This document shows positions 46,211-55,672 of a stretch of DNA of 64,000 nucleotides, one piece after another (the stretch's first letter is position 1; each line of letters begins with the position of its first letter). The notes below the pieces were generated by a model. That model worked only from the letters and a program-made list of their open reading frames with translations, was not told the origin of the DNA and did no database searches. Made by a program: the position numbers and the translations under genes. Origin of the DNA: Turbatrix aceti (lineage: Eukaryota > Nematoda > Chromadorea > Rhabditida > Panagrolaimidae); NCBI GenBank assembly GCA_963969345.1, contig OZ017767.1, forward strand, positions 10,422,471-10,486,470, written 5' to 3'.

Positions 46211-49200
46211 TATGACAGTTACCAAAAGCCATAGTTGAATGACTATCTTTGAGGATGTAACGTTTATGATCCCCAGATTCATTATTCAGAACAACTTTAT
46301 TTTGACATTGTGTGAATATTTGATGTTTAACACTCCTGATACAATACTGCGTCTTTCTGACAATAGTTTTATCAAACAAACAACTTTTAAAATCTTCTAC
46401 TGTAAGTTCATTCTTGACAACATTCTTTTTGATACCTTTGCTTTTTTTAGATTCATCACCAGGTTTTTGTGTTTTTGGAAGTTTGGGATTCCTCATTTCT
46501 TCTTGATGCTTTCTATTGTAGTATTCAATGAAGTTTTCACGTGTTTCCTGAGCAATCTTATAACCATATTGTTTTGGCTTCAAGGCTACAAGTTCTTCCA
46601 TTATCAAACCATTCAGTTCATCTTTGAACTTTCCAACAACTTTTTTATTTTCTTCGTTATACAATGGATGACAAGGTGGATAATCACTGAAATCGAAATA
46701 TTCTTTTAGCGGAGCATCTTCTAATAGGTCTTCATATAAGTCAGAAGTCATAATTTCATAAATAAGAGAATCAGTATCCTGATAGCATAATTTAATGTTA
46801 TCTCCATATTTTTTCTGCATAACATTGTAATGAAAATCATACATTAACCATTTACTCAACTCTAAGATAGCAAATCCAACATAAATGGGTTTATCCAGAA
46901 CAATGTTAGTTTTCTCCATTTCTACAGCTACCAGGTGTTTGTTATACATTATTCTTCTTTTAAAGTTAGGTTTACTTGCTAATTTTTTGATTTTATCTTC
47001 ATCAGTAACTAAACGGACATCAACTCTTTCTCTAACATTTTCCATAGTTTTTCCAAATACACTATTATTCATTAATTTGAAAAAATCTTTCTCAAAATCA
47101 TTTTTAGCATTTTTCCTAAGATTTGTGTTCATTTCAATATATGAGGCTAACCAATTGCTTTCCTTGAAAGTAATGATCCTATGAATTTTCTTCAGTTTAA
47201 GTCCTAATTGAAGACACTGTAAGAGATTTTCATAATGGATCACATACTTCTCTTTATCAAATAAGGTATTGCACAACTTTTTAATACCTTGATTATCAAT
47301 TTTTACATTCTCTGGACACAAAGGAAAATCATTATGCCTTGAGTGTATTTCTTTGGGATATTCTAAATCTACTTCAAATATGCAACCTCTATCTAACTTC
47401 TTCAAATAATTAATATAATCCTTTAGATCCGATTTGACTTCAGCTTCACCATTGAGAATACTTATTAAAGATTGAGTTTCAAATTTGAAGTCTCCAGTAG
47501 GTAACATTTGACACATTGCCCATCCATACAAATTGTTAGCATCTAGATACAAAAGGAAATTTGTTAATTGTTGTTCATTGAAGTTTTTAGTGTATTTGTT
47601 ATTAACTTTAGAATATCTTTTGACAGCATTAACTATTCCACCTCTAATTCCTTTTTCAATCATGAGATACATCTCAACATCATGAAGTATGTCTAATTCT
47701 ACTTTAGTTTTCTTAAGCATAGCATCCCAAGCTAATCCTGGAGAAGTAAAGTACCAACAAGGATCAAGTTGATAAACCCTTAGACTCAAAGCTCTGAAGT
47801 TTTCAAAGACATCTGCTAATAGTAGGACATCATTGATCATATAAATTCTAGTGTAATCTTCCAAACTAGTACACTTCATTTTTTTCCAAACTTTCACTGC
47901 ATACCGATAACCCTTTCTTTTACATTTTTTATTATTGAGCTTGTCATAAAATTTGTCTCTATTTGGGAGTTTTGTTTTATCAAATCTTTTGAATGAATCC
48001 ATGTATTCATATGGATAAACACCTTTCTTTCTCATCAATTGGAATTGATGGGGGCTATAATAATTTTTACAAAGGCGAAGGTTTTCATCACTCAAATTTT
48101 CAGCTAATTTATCTAATGAAGAAGGCATGAAAGAGAAAGAATCTAAAAACCTACATTCAATTCTATCATATACATTATCTGTTTGTGAAGGTAACTTGTA
48201 GCTGAAACTGATAAACTTCTCAGTATTACTAGAAATGTTTTCTATTTCGATTTCATGCTCATTCAAATACTTAGTACTTTCAAGACAGCCAACAATGAGA
48301 TGAGAATCATAACCTTTAAGGTTGTGGAAGAATACTGGAATGAAGTTATTCTTTCTTTTCAATATATTGCAAGATCCACAAAGAGGTCCACGATATTCTC
48401 CAGTCCAATGATCATGATCTCTAACTTTAGTAGTTTTCATATCTTCTGTGTTATATTGTACTTGACAATGAGGACACTCTTGATTTTTATTGAATTCAGT
48501 CCATTCATCTTGAGTCAACTTCTTCATTTTCACAGAAGGAAGACTCATGACTTCTTGAGAAGTTTTGATAATATATTTATTGAATTCTAAAGCTGCATTA
48601 TATCCTATATATGACTTCATATTATGTATTTTTCTGGTGAAAGAATCCACAACAACAACACAAAATCCTGATGCTACGTGTTCTCCAACATCCATAGTCC
48701 ATGATTCATTAGGTTTATAGTGAGCAGTAGAGAACTTCCGAATAATACTCTCAAAGTCAGCATAAATAATATATCTATGTTTCTGGGTTTTACTAATGTT
48801 TTTGAATTTGATGGATTCTTTCTTGGATAAAAGGTGTTCTATTGGTTTGTTTTTACCACAATCCTCTAAGTGTCTATGATAGCTTGATCTACATTTATCA
48901 TTCATATTTACATTATAATAACAATGACATCTAACACAGAATGTTTTCTGATGCTCACCTCGTTTATTGAGTAACTTATCCAAGTTTTTTATGAGAGAAT
49001 AATGGGAGTTTCCTTGATTGTTTTCATGATAGAATAGATTTACTACTCTACTATTATCAGTAGTCATTTTTCTTGAAGGTCTAAGTCTATTGATTTTCTT
49101 ACAATTTTTATTGAATTTTTCAGTACATTCAAAAACATTGACTACAAGGTCATTCATTTTTTCGAACTTATCTATGTCTTTAATTTTCATCGGAAAAGTT

Positions 49201-49391
49201 AGATCGCTAAAGTTTAGTTCATTCACATAATCACTATACTTAGTAACTCTTTCTGCATTCTGATGAGCAGGATGCAAATGAGCCAACACAGACCACATAA
49301 AGCACTTATTGTCATTATTCTTGATATTTATCACTGCTTTCTTATTTTTGATCCAATCAGGTAGTTCTATGTATGCAGAGCCACTTTTCAA
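46191..49391 (-). CDS. Protein-primed family B DNA polymerase of a Maverick-like element (5' part displaced)
   Basis: A 1,066-codon frame with no ATG at its start, because an LTR fragment separates it from its N-terminal part at 49,796-50,493. Visible landmarks: NIKNNDNKCF near residue 25; exonuclease I motif IIYADFES near 212; an HNH-like region CPHC ... VRDHDHWTGEYRGPLCGSCN near 310-345; exonuclease II FHNLKGYDSHLIV near 355; polymerase motif A LYLDANNLYGWAM near 620; motif B NNSVFGKTM near 785; motif C YQDTDSLIYE near 900. All catalytic residues seem present. These enzymes copy linear virus-like elements from a protein primer. Codons are A/T-rich. No internal stop within this frame, so decay is recent or limited. 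Confidence 0.85.
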   Translation of the reverse strand: MKSGSAYIELPDWIKNKKAVINIKNNDNKCFMWSVLAHLHPAHQNAERVTKYSDYVNELNFSDLTFPMKIKDIDKFEKMNDLVVNVFECTEKFNKNCKKINRLRPSRKMTTDNSRVVNLFYHENNQGNSHYSLIKNLDKLLNKRGEHQKTFCVRCHCYYNVNMNDKCRSSYHRHLEDCGKNKPIEHLLSKKESIKFKNISKTQKHRYIIYADFESIIRKFSTAHYKPNESWTMDVGEHVASGFCVVVVDSFTRKIHNMKSYIGYNAALEFNKYIIKTSQEVMSLPSVKMKKLTQDEWTEFNKNQECPHCQVQYNTEDMKTTKVRDHDHWTGEYRGPLCGSCNILKRKNNFIPVFFHNLKGYDSHLIVGCLESTKYLNEHEIEIENISSNTEKFISFSYKLPSQTDNVYDRIECRFLDSFSFMPSSLDKLAENLSDENLRLCKNYYSPHQFQLMRKKGVYPYEYMDSFKRFDKTKLPNRDKFYDKLNNKKCKRKGYRYAVKVWKKMKCTSLEDYTRIYMINDVLLLADVFENFRALSLRVYQLDPCWYFTSPGLAWDAMLKKTKVELDILHDVEMYLMIEKGIRGGIVNAVKRYSKVNNKYTKNFNEQQLTNFLLYLDANNLYGWAMCQMLPTGDFKFETQSLISILNGEAEVKSDLKDYINYLKKLDRGCIFEVDLEYPKEIHSRHNDFPLCPENVKIDNQGIKKLCNTLFDKEKYVIHYENLLQCLQLGLKLKKIHRIITFKESNWLASYIEMNTNLRKNAKNDFEKDFFKLMNNSVFGKTMENVRERVDVRLVTDEDKIKKLASKPNFKRRIMYNKHLVAVEMEKTNIVLDKPIYVGFAILELSKWLMYDFHYNVMQKKYGDNIKLCYQDTDSLIYEIMTSDLYEDLLEDAPLKEYFDFSDYPPCHPLYNEENKKVVGKFKDELNGLIMEELVALKPKQYGYKIAQETRENFIEYYNRKHQEEMRNPKLPKTQKPGDESKKSKGIKKNVVKNELTVEDFKSCLFDKTIVRKTQYCIRSVKHQIFTQCQNKVVLNNESGDHKRYILKDSHSTMAFGNCHIKSEVL

Positions 49392-49399
49392 TAAAATCC

Positions 49400-49794
49400 T
49401 CGAAGTAGTTGGACGTCGGAAGAATCGTCGTCGTCGGTTTTGTAGACGTAGTTGTTCGGCAGCGGTTGCTATCGGTGTGCAGTGGTAGTACCTGGATTCG
49501 TAGAAGAACCGGCGTTATACCAAATTCTATCACCGCCGATGCACCAATTGTGGAGAACTTCCCTCCGTTCCACAGCGGAACGGGCCACGCGAGGGAAGCT
49601 TCACAGAGAAATCGAGAGTCAGTAGGAAGAATTTATTGTCAGTACGTACAGAAACGTAAATGTAAGAGTAAGGAAGTAAGAGTTCTTTAAAGGAAAGGAA
49701 AACAACGTATATATAGAGAAATTGCTGGAGTTATGTAGATTTCGCGTTGGTGTTGAACCGCGTTCGCGAAGAATTCGCGACAAGGTGAATTACA
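49400..49794 (-). mobile_element. LTR retroelement fragment inserted in the polymerase gene
   Basis: On the minus strand: a TGT start at 49794 (or 49782), TATATATA near 49712, AATAAA near 49636, an ACA end at 49549, then ATTGGTGCATCGGCGG as a likely primer-binding site, then about 150 bp of leader before polymerase coding resumes. TATA, poly(A) signal and ends are in LTR order. Base composition is GC-richer than the host Maverick. I could not find a clean target duplication, so exact ends are uncertain by 10-15 bp. Confidence 0.5.
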
Positions 49795-49795
49795 A

Positions 49796-50493
49796 ATAGT
49801 TTGATCCATTTGGAGATAATTTATCCCTGATATTGTCCAACCAGATCCTCGTGCTTGTAAGTTCTCCATATTCATTTGTAATTCTTGACATGCATGTTGA
49901 TACCATTCTTCTCGATCTTCACCAATACACAATTCTTTAGTTTCAGATCTTACAGCAAAGTTTTCTTCAATGGAGTCCTTTGATTGTTTGAATTCTAGTT
50001 TCAAATATATTTTAACTGAAGTATCACGTCTAATATCATTGATCACAAAATTTTTGTTCTTTTCGAAGAAAGAATTCATTATTTTTGTGATGATTTTCAT
50101 ATAATATTCGATTCCTCTTTTCTCAAAAAGGTCAAAGTATTTTTCAAAATTGATTTCTTTACCTTTGTTTCTATAAGTTGTTGTTCTTACAATTCCTTTT
50201 TTAGTTTCTTTGTAATCACTAAAAATAAGATCATCATAAGGAAATATTTCTTTAAGCGTAAGCAAAGCTTCCTTAGAAGTGTGATCAATTGGAACATCTC
50301 TAAGTTCCGCTGTGTTGATTTGTAAATTATCCCTAATGAAAGTTAAAAGTTCTGAGGTACTCATAGATCTTAATTGCTGTGATTTAAGGATTCTTTTACT
50401 TTTTACACCTCCGGACATTATATCAAGAAGTTTAATGACTTCTTTACGAAGATCATCTCTTGACATTTTTTCGAAATGATCCATTTTTCTCAA
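49796..50493 (-). pseudogene. N-terminal part of the Maverick-like polymerase protein, cut off by the LTR
   Basis: Starts MRKMDHFEKMSRDDLRKEVI with a short helical repeat domain (ILKSQQLRSMSTSELLTFI), then a region with YRNKGKEINFEKYFDLFEKR and SVKIYLKLEFKQSKD, and ends in ARGSGWTISGINYLQMD. In polymerases of this type a GSGW motif is normally followed within about 30 residues by the SYIELP and NIKNNDNKC motifs; here these lie beyond the LTR fragment in the 46,191-49,391 frame. The open frame runs on to 49,687 only through LTR sequence. I read both as one broken gene. Confidence 0.6.
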
Positions 50494-50568
50494 AAATAAT
50501 TACTTTTTCAAATCTTAGAAGGATGTAGGACTTCCTTTTTATATAGAAAAATTTTTTTCAAGAAAAAT

Positions 50569-50859
50569 CTAAATTTCACACTCAGCGAAAGTAATGTCTC
50601 TAAACTTCATAATAAAGTCAATCATTTCTTGTTTTCTCATAGTTTGGATTTCTTTGGATTTGAGAATGTATTTTCTCAATTCACTTCCAATCATTGCAAC
50701 TTTTCTACGAACTTCATCTCTTTTCATTTTCTTTAGATCTTCTTCGAATCCTTCACTACCTTCACCAGGTGAATGTTTTACAGGCCCTCCGGGTCTTGCA
50801 GATCCTGTTGAATTTAAAGAAAGATTTTGAAACTTTACTTCTTGAGTAATTTCTTCCAT
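50569..50859 (-). CDS. Small helical protein sharing a domain with the polymerase N-terminus, 96 aa
   Basis: The C-terminal half (MKRDEVRRKVAMIGSELRKY then ILKSKEIQTMRKQEMIDFIM) aligns by eye with residues 8-60 of the neighbouring 49,796-50,493 frame: both have RDxxRKxV, ILKS, M, E and FI at the same spacing. The first half is Gly/Ser/Pro-rich. Probably a Maverick structural or nucleic-acid-binding protein; function unknown. A/T-rich codons and orientation match the polymerase. Confidence 0.55.
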   Translation of the reverse strand: MEEITQEVKFQNLSLNSTGSARPGGPVKHSPGEGSEGFEEDLKKMKRDEVRRKVAMIGSELRKYILKSKEIQTMRKQEMIDFIMKFRDITFAECEI

Positions 50860-50903
50860 TTATAAATACACTAAATTTTTATAAATAAATTACTTTTTCA
50901 AAA

Positions 50904-50978
50904 ATGTCCAAAGGATTGGTAGAAATTTATGATCCCAAGAAAAGGAATGAGATAGTTCAAATTCATATGTTTAGCTAA
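50904..50978 (+). pseudogene. Truncated start of a Maverick-type gene
   Basis: Begins MSKGLVEIYDPKKRNE but ends after 24 codons, where it runs into the tail of a minus-strand remnant. Looks like the first bases of a longer gene joined to unrelated sequence by deletion. Confidence 0.35.
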
Positions 50979-51180
50979 AGACCAATACCTAAATAAATAC
51001 TTGGTAAATCTTTCTTTTTTATTTTTCTCCTACGAATTAATTCATCTAAAATAGCTTATTATATTCTCCATTATTTCCAGCTTGATAAGAACCTATTGAT
51101 AATCTTAAAGAATCCATAAGAGCATTAATTCCAGATGGTAGGAAATCAAATTGAATTGAACTTCCTGATGTTTGTGATGT
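50975..51180 (-). pseudogene. C-terminal remnant of a Maverick capsid-like or structural gene
   Basis: On the minus strand a frame carrying QFDFLPSGINALMDSLRLSI and SYQAGNNGEY continues, after a one-base shift, as ILDELIRRRKIKKKDLPSIY and ends LGIGL-stop. The pattern resembles the end of structural proteins in Maverick-like elements, from memory. The shift and missing 5' part show it is dead. Confidence 0.45.
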
Positions 51181-51185
51181 TTTTA

Positions 51186-51660
51186 CGAAATTCGAAATTG
51201 AAAAAGCGGGTCTCTAGGAAAAATCGCCATCGACAAAGTTTTAGAGCGATATGGCAAGGATCATAACCCCAGACGTAAAAAACCCTGTAGAATTCAAAAA
51301 AATATTATTTTGTATTTTTTTTTTGAATTCTTGGTTCAAAAAAAAAAAAGTTGCATTTTTTTCGAAAATTTTAAATTTTAGAAACTTTTTGATCGATATT
51401 CAAAGAAACGGATAGCACCATGAAATTAAGAATTAATTTTTGTTTCTATGCTGAAATTTTCAGCTTTTTATCCGCAATTTAAAGACCTGTGGATTTTTTC
51501 TTTCGAACCCTACTTGATTTCGGTCCCAATAGTCCCACATTTCTAAAAAACATATCAAAATGTTTCAAATATTATCCCAAATACAAATCTATCCCAAAAA
51601 ATAAAAAAAATTACAAAATGTGTCCCAAAATTCCTTTTTTTGTAATTAATTCGATCAGCG
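51186..51660. repeat. Half copy of the 43.4-kb foldback family
   Basis: Shares TTCGAAATTGAAAAAGCGG, ATGCTGAAATTTTCAGCTTT and the CGAACCCTACT...GATTTCGGTC blocks with the arms of the 43,435-45,293 element, here as one arm only and diverged. Confidence 0.6.
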
Positions 51661-51974
51661 CGCTCGGGCAGCTGACGGTGGTGCGAGAGAGTATGCGCTC
51701 TCCCTTCATTCCGTGCTATTTCTCTTTGGTAGCTTATTTTTGCCTTGCAAGAACCTTGCAAGGTTCTTGCGATACCTTGTGGCTGCAATTCCTTGTAAGA
51801 TACCATACAAGGTATCTTCAAGGCAAAAAAACGACCAAGGTTATTGTGGCTAAACCAAGGAATAGTGGGGCACACACTTTCTCTCTCTCTCACCCCTCAC
51901 TGCTAGCTGTCTGCTCTGCGTCTCTGCCAGGCCGCACTGGGTACATAAGGGAGAACTCTTCCAACAAGAAAGGC

Positions 51975-52047
51975 GGCGCCCACAGCGCAGTCGGTAGGTG
52001 GTTAGTCCGGCAATAACAAGGTCCTGGGTTCAATTTCGGTGGGCGCC
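51975..52047 (+). other. 73-nt tRNA-like sequence with perfect acceptor stem
   Basis: GGCGCCC at 51975-51981 pairs perfectly with GGGCGCC at 52041-52047, exactly 73 nt apart. A-box-like GCGCAGTCGGTAGG and B-box-like GGGTTCAATTTC lie between. The anticodon loop would read CGG, but position 33 is C and the T stem is poor. Same relative place as the 45,585 copy, ahead of a protease gene. Confidence 0.5.
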
Positions 52048-52161
52048 CAACTTTTTGCCTTTTTTGTTTTACTTATTATTTTGGTTTTCACAGTCACAGA
52101 AAGCCAAGAAGTGGAAAGTAGAAGCGTTTAACACAAGTTTTTAAAATTTGTTTATTATTAA

Positions 52162-52505
52162 ATGACTACTTTTGGTCTCCGAAAAGACCTGAAGCCATTA
52201 ACCTATCTATATCTCCTTGAGCTTGTAAATGTACTCGAAATCAAGAACTTCCGAGGTATTTACATGCGAGACACTTTACCACCACAAGGAATTGGAGAAA
52301 GAGAAGTTGGAATTGTAAATTTAGATTCTTTTAAAGGTAAAGGTACTCATTGGGTTTGTTATAACAAAAATAGGAAAACAATTTATTACTTTGATTCTTT
52401 TGGGTTAGATCCACCACTAGAACTTCAACAGTATCTCAAGAGTAGAAATAAAAAAGATAAAATAGAGCTTTCAACATTCCAAATTCAAGAATTTGGAACA
52501 CATAA
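52162..52505 (+). pseudogene. Second adenain-like protease copy, lacking the catalytic cysteine
   Basis: Matches the 45,767 gene from its ATG and for about 115 codons at high identity, then breaks immediately after IQEFGTH, just before the HCGYYC segment. The following sequence is unrelated. Upstream 300 bp, including the tRNA-like block, is also shared. A truncated paralogue. Confidence 0.75.
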
Positions 52506-52715
52506 AGTTGTCAATGGTGCACCTTTTTTGCCCAAATTCAATTATCACACTTTTTCAACTGTTTTCATGCGTTGTTTCATCGAAAATGTGTCTCAACTAA
52601 CTCCCTTATGTACCCAGTGCGGCCTGGCAGAACCGCAGCCAGGCCGCACTTGATATGTTTTTTAGAAAGTCCCACATTTCTAAAAAACATATCAAAATGT
52701 TTCAAATATTATCCC

Positions 52716-52955
52716 GTAAGCCATTCGAAAGGACATTTTGTTTTTAGTCTATGCTGAAATTTTCAGCTTTCTATCAACATTTTGAAGACCTGTGGATTTT
52801 TTCTTTCGAACCCTACTCGATTTCGATCAAAAATAGTCCCACATTTTTAAAAAATACATCAAAATGTTTCAAATATTATCACGATTACAAATCTAACCTG
52901 AAAAAGTAAAAAATTCCACAATTTGGCTAAAAATTTTATTTTTTGCAATTAATTT
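52716..52955. repeat. 240-bp direct repeat, copy 1 (foldback arm fragment)
   Basis: Nearly identical to 53458-53697, including AAGCCATTCGAAAGGACATT and CTTTCGAACCCTACTCGAT. It continues at 52,956 into CATTATCGCGCTCGGGCAGC. Confidence 0.85.
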
Positions 52956-53164
52956 CATTATCGCGCTCGGGCAGCGGACATAAGCGGGAAAGTTCATTCC
53001 GTTTTTATTTCTCTTTCATTTTTTTTACCCCCAAAGATTTTTGTGTTATTCTTGTAAGGTTCTTGCAATTGCTTTACAAGGTTCTTGTGGCTAAACCAAG
53101 GAATAGTGGGGTACTGTTATACCTCATCATTGATGAGTGATCATTAGACAAATGGTGCGCGTGT

Positions 53165-53232
53165 ACCGTCATGGTGTAGTGATTAACGCGTTGGGCTGAA
53201 GATCGAAATGTTCCTGGCTAGTGATGATTCCT
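53165..53232 (+). other. tRNA-like sequence, Leu-type
   Basis: ATGGTGTAGTGATTAACGCG then TTGGGCTGAAGATCGAAATG is a relative of the split sequence at 43,385-45,318, with A-box and anticodon-arm spacing but a degenerate B box. It marks the target sequence of the foldback element in undisrupted form. Confidence 0.45.
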
Positions 53233-53457
53233 AATACCTTGTTACGAGCTGATTCAATATGATGTCGAACCTAGGTTCTGAAGCCTTCTTTTTTGTTTTT
53301 GTACATACACTCATTTTTGTTAGCGTTTTTACGAAATTCGAAATTGAAAAAGCGGGTCTCTAGGAAAAATGCCACTTTTAGGCTAAATTTTTAGGTTTTT
53401 TGGCTACCATACGTTTTTGGCTACCATACATTTATCGAATCGATATCAAAAAACTGT

Positions 53458-53697
53458 GTAAGCCATTCGAAAGGACATTTTGTTTTTAGTCTATGCTGAA
53501 ATTTTCAGCTTTCTATCAACATTTTGAAGACCTGTGGATTTTTTCTTTCGAACCCTACTCGATTTCGATCAAAAATAGTCCCACATTTTTAAAAAATACA
53601 TCAAAATGTTTCAAATATTATCACGATTACAAATCTAACCTGAAAAAGTAAAAAATTCCACAATTTGGCTAAAAATTTTATTTTTTGCAATTAATTT
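53458..53697. repeat. 240-bp direct repeat, copy 2, cut at its end by an LTR
   Basis: Same as 52716-52955, but homology stops at 53697 where a TGTTATACGAG sequence begins. The break position supports an LTR insertion point at 53698. Confidence 0.85.
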
Positions 53698-53999
53698 TGT
53701 TATACGAGCCGCGGAGGACGACGAATCCTCAATCAATCTACCCACAGCTCCGCCTCAACAACCCTCGAATCACAAGGCGAGTACGCAGGCGGAGTCTCCT
53801 ATAAAAGAGCCGCCAGAGGGAGAAGAAGTAGAGAAGAGAGAGGGAAGAACGACTTCAGAGAAGGAACCTTGTTTTGTATTCTATTGCTTATCGTAAAATA
53901 AACTGTTTCTGATATCTGAAGGAGGAAGGACATCCGAGTAGAACCGGGTTACGAGCGTTTGGGCGAGCGCCCGGCTTGTGCCGGGGCCCCCAGATGACA
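53698..53999 (+). mobile_element. Candidate LTR, 302 bp
   Basis: Starts TGTTATACGAG exactly where a foldback repeat is interrupted. It has CTATAAAAG near 53,800, AATAAA near 53,897, ends GATGACA, and is followed at once by TGGAGGGCCTGACC as a possible primer-binding site. That is U3-R-U5 order. No second copy is in the window, so it is either the 5' LTR of the Gag-Env-protease element or a solo remnant. Confidence 0.55.
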
Positions 54000-55012
54000 T
54001 GGAGGGCCTGACCCGCTCAGATCCCTTCCCTTCCCTCCCCAATGTCCAAATGTTTTATTTTTTCATTTTGAAGTAAAGTTTTCTAAAAAATATTTTCATG
54101 TTGTACATAAATTTTTTCTAACATGTTTATCTGATATTCTCCCTAGTACCTTCGAATACGTGTTTTGCCTAACTGTTCTTCACATATCAATGTTACGCGT
54201 AAATTTGCAAACAATTCGTGTCGTTAAAACTTTACCCAGGAGCGAAAAAGACGAAAATATTATACAGATCCTCCGCCAAAAATTGTTCACTTTGTAGTAG
54301 AGGCTTCAGAAAGCTCATAGTAACGAAAATGAAGTCCAGTGAACCAAAAAGGAATGCAGTCCTATGTAAGGCTGTCGGCGTTAGAGAAGGGGTAAAGTTG
54401 CGCTAGAAAATTTTAAAATGCTCCAAGGGAAAGCAGAAGTGCACATCTAGCTCCCTCAGAAATTGATCGCGACAAAAATTACTTTTTTGGAAAAATCGCA
54501 TCAAAAATTCCGAATAATAAAAATACGAAAGAAATAATTGATACCAGGAAACAGACAGCCAGCGCAAAAATGGTACCAGCGACAAGAAGCGAGTTGAAGA
54601 CCAAATTTACACAAAAAACATGATCGAAGAAAGTTAGTCAATATGCATTTCGTAGTTTAGCGTAGAAAAGTTTTGAAGGCATGAAAATCTTCGAAGTTGC
54701 GATGCAAAACTAAGGGGACGCTCATAGTAATGCAAAACACTTAGTAGACTGGGCCGCCGTCAAAACAGATAGACTTATCGTAAAATCCGCTTCATACAAT
54801 TGTTCGCACTAACAGTCTAGTTGTAACAATCTTCCCATCATGCTAACACTTATTTTTCTCTTTCCCTGTCTTTCGTCACAACACAGCACCCCGAAGGCCG
54901 CGCTATACAGCTTTATCTCATAAGAATCAGCTAGTCGTCCGGGGCGGCGAGAAACTTCGGCGATAGAATTTCGTTTAAAAGCAGAAAGAGCGCGACAAAA
55001 ATATCAAGAAAA
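54000..55012. other. Possible retroelement leader
   Basis: No coding region I can support. Short frames only. Confidence 0.3.
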
Positions 55013-55357
55013 ATGGTTTTGTCTCTGGTCCCGATGCAGGGGCATGATTGTGAAGATGGCTCCCCGTGCCCGCCCGGCCAGACCTGCGTGAGACCGTCTG
55101 GCTACGAGGGCCCGCTCACGTGCATCGACCAGCGCTATTTTCTGCACCGCTTCAACGAAGACCCCCAAACCGTCTATTGTAACCGGGTGAACTCGACGCT
55201 GACAATTTCACTCACAACCACTGACCATGCCTCCGTAGCGTATGCTTTTGCTGTCTTAACACTCGGCATTCTCGCGTGCGCCACTTTCCTTGGGCTCTAC
55301 AAGATCTACCGAGCCACGAAAACTTCTGCCCCAACACCCCCAATCGAGCTTCAGTAA
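55013..55357 (+). CDS. Small cysteine-rich single-pass membrane protein, 114 aa
   Basis: One uninterrupted frame. Residues 10-40 hold a cysteine cluster (HDCEDGSPCPPGQTC, then C) followed by another Cys and an N-glycosylation site (NST). One membrane segment spans about residues 78-100 (VAYAFAVLTLGILACATFLG), then a short basic and Pro-rich tail. There is no N-terminal signal peptide. GC content resembles the gag-env frame downstream and not the AT-rich spacer. It lies between two LTR candidates. It may be an accessory gene of the retroelement or a captured host gene. I do not recognise it. Confidence 0.5.
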   Translation: MVLSLVPMQGHDCEDGSPCPPGQTCVRPSGYEGPLTCIDQRYFLHRFNEDPQTVYCNRVNSTLTISLTTTDHASVAYAFAVLTLGILACATFLGLYKIYRATKTSAPTPPIELQ

Positions 55358-55435
55358 AATCTCTGAAATGTGGTGTGTTGCGATAGTCTGTTGCACAAAA
55401 AAATAAAAAGTTAAAAAAATTGAAAAGTGGAAAAA

Positions 55436-55660
55436 GGGACAGATACAGACAGATACGGTAGAAGGCGTAGGCAGCGTGACGAAAAAAATTGCTCAAGGCA
55501 AAAAATAGCTCAGATCCAGACAGATACGGTAGAAGGCGTAGGCAGCACAAACGTGACGAACGCGAAATTCTCTAAAAAGAACAAACACGCCGATCAAAGT
55601 ACTTAGGCAGCGAGGCGAAAAAATTGCTCAAGGCAAAAAAATGGCTCAAAGTACGCCAGT
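55436..55660. repeat. Imperfect tandem repeat
   Basis: ACAGATACGGTAGAAGGCGT then AGGCAGC occurs at about 55,448 and 55,519. GCGAAAAAATTGCTCAAGGC-type blocks occur at about 55,481 and 55,613. Units are 70-130 bp. Confidence 0.6.
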
Positions 55661-55672
55661 CAGGTCACCAAT

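Noticed and set aside
51975..52047. Functional tRNA-Pro(CGG)
   Set aside because: Acceptor stem is perfect but the T stem is poor and U33 is missing, so only a tRNA-like sequence is claimed.
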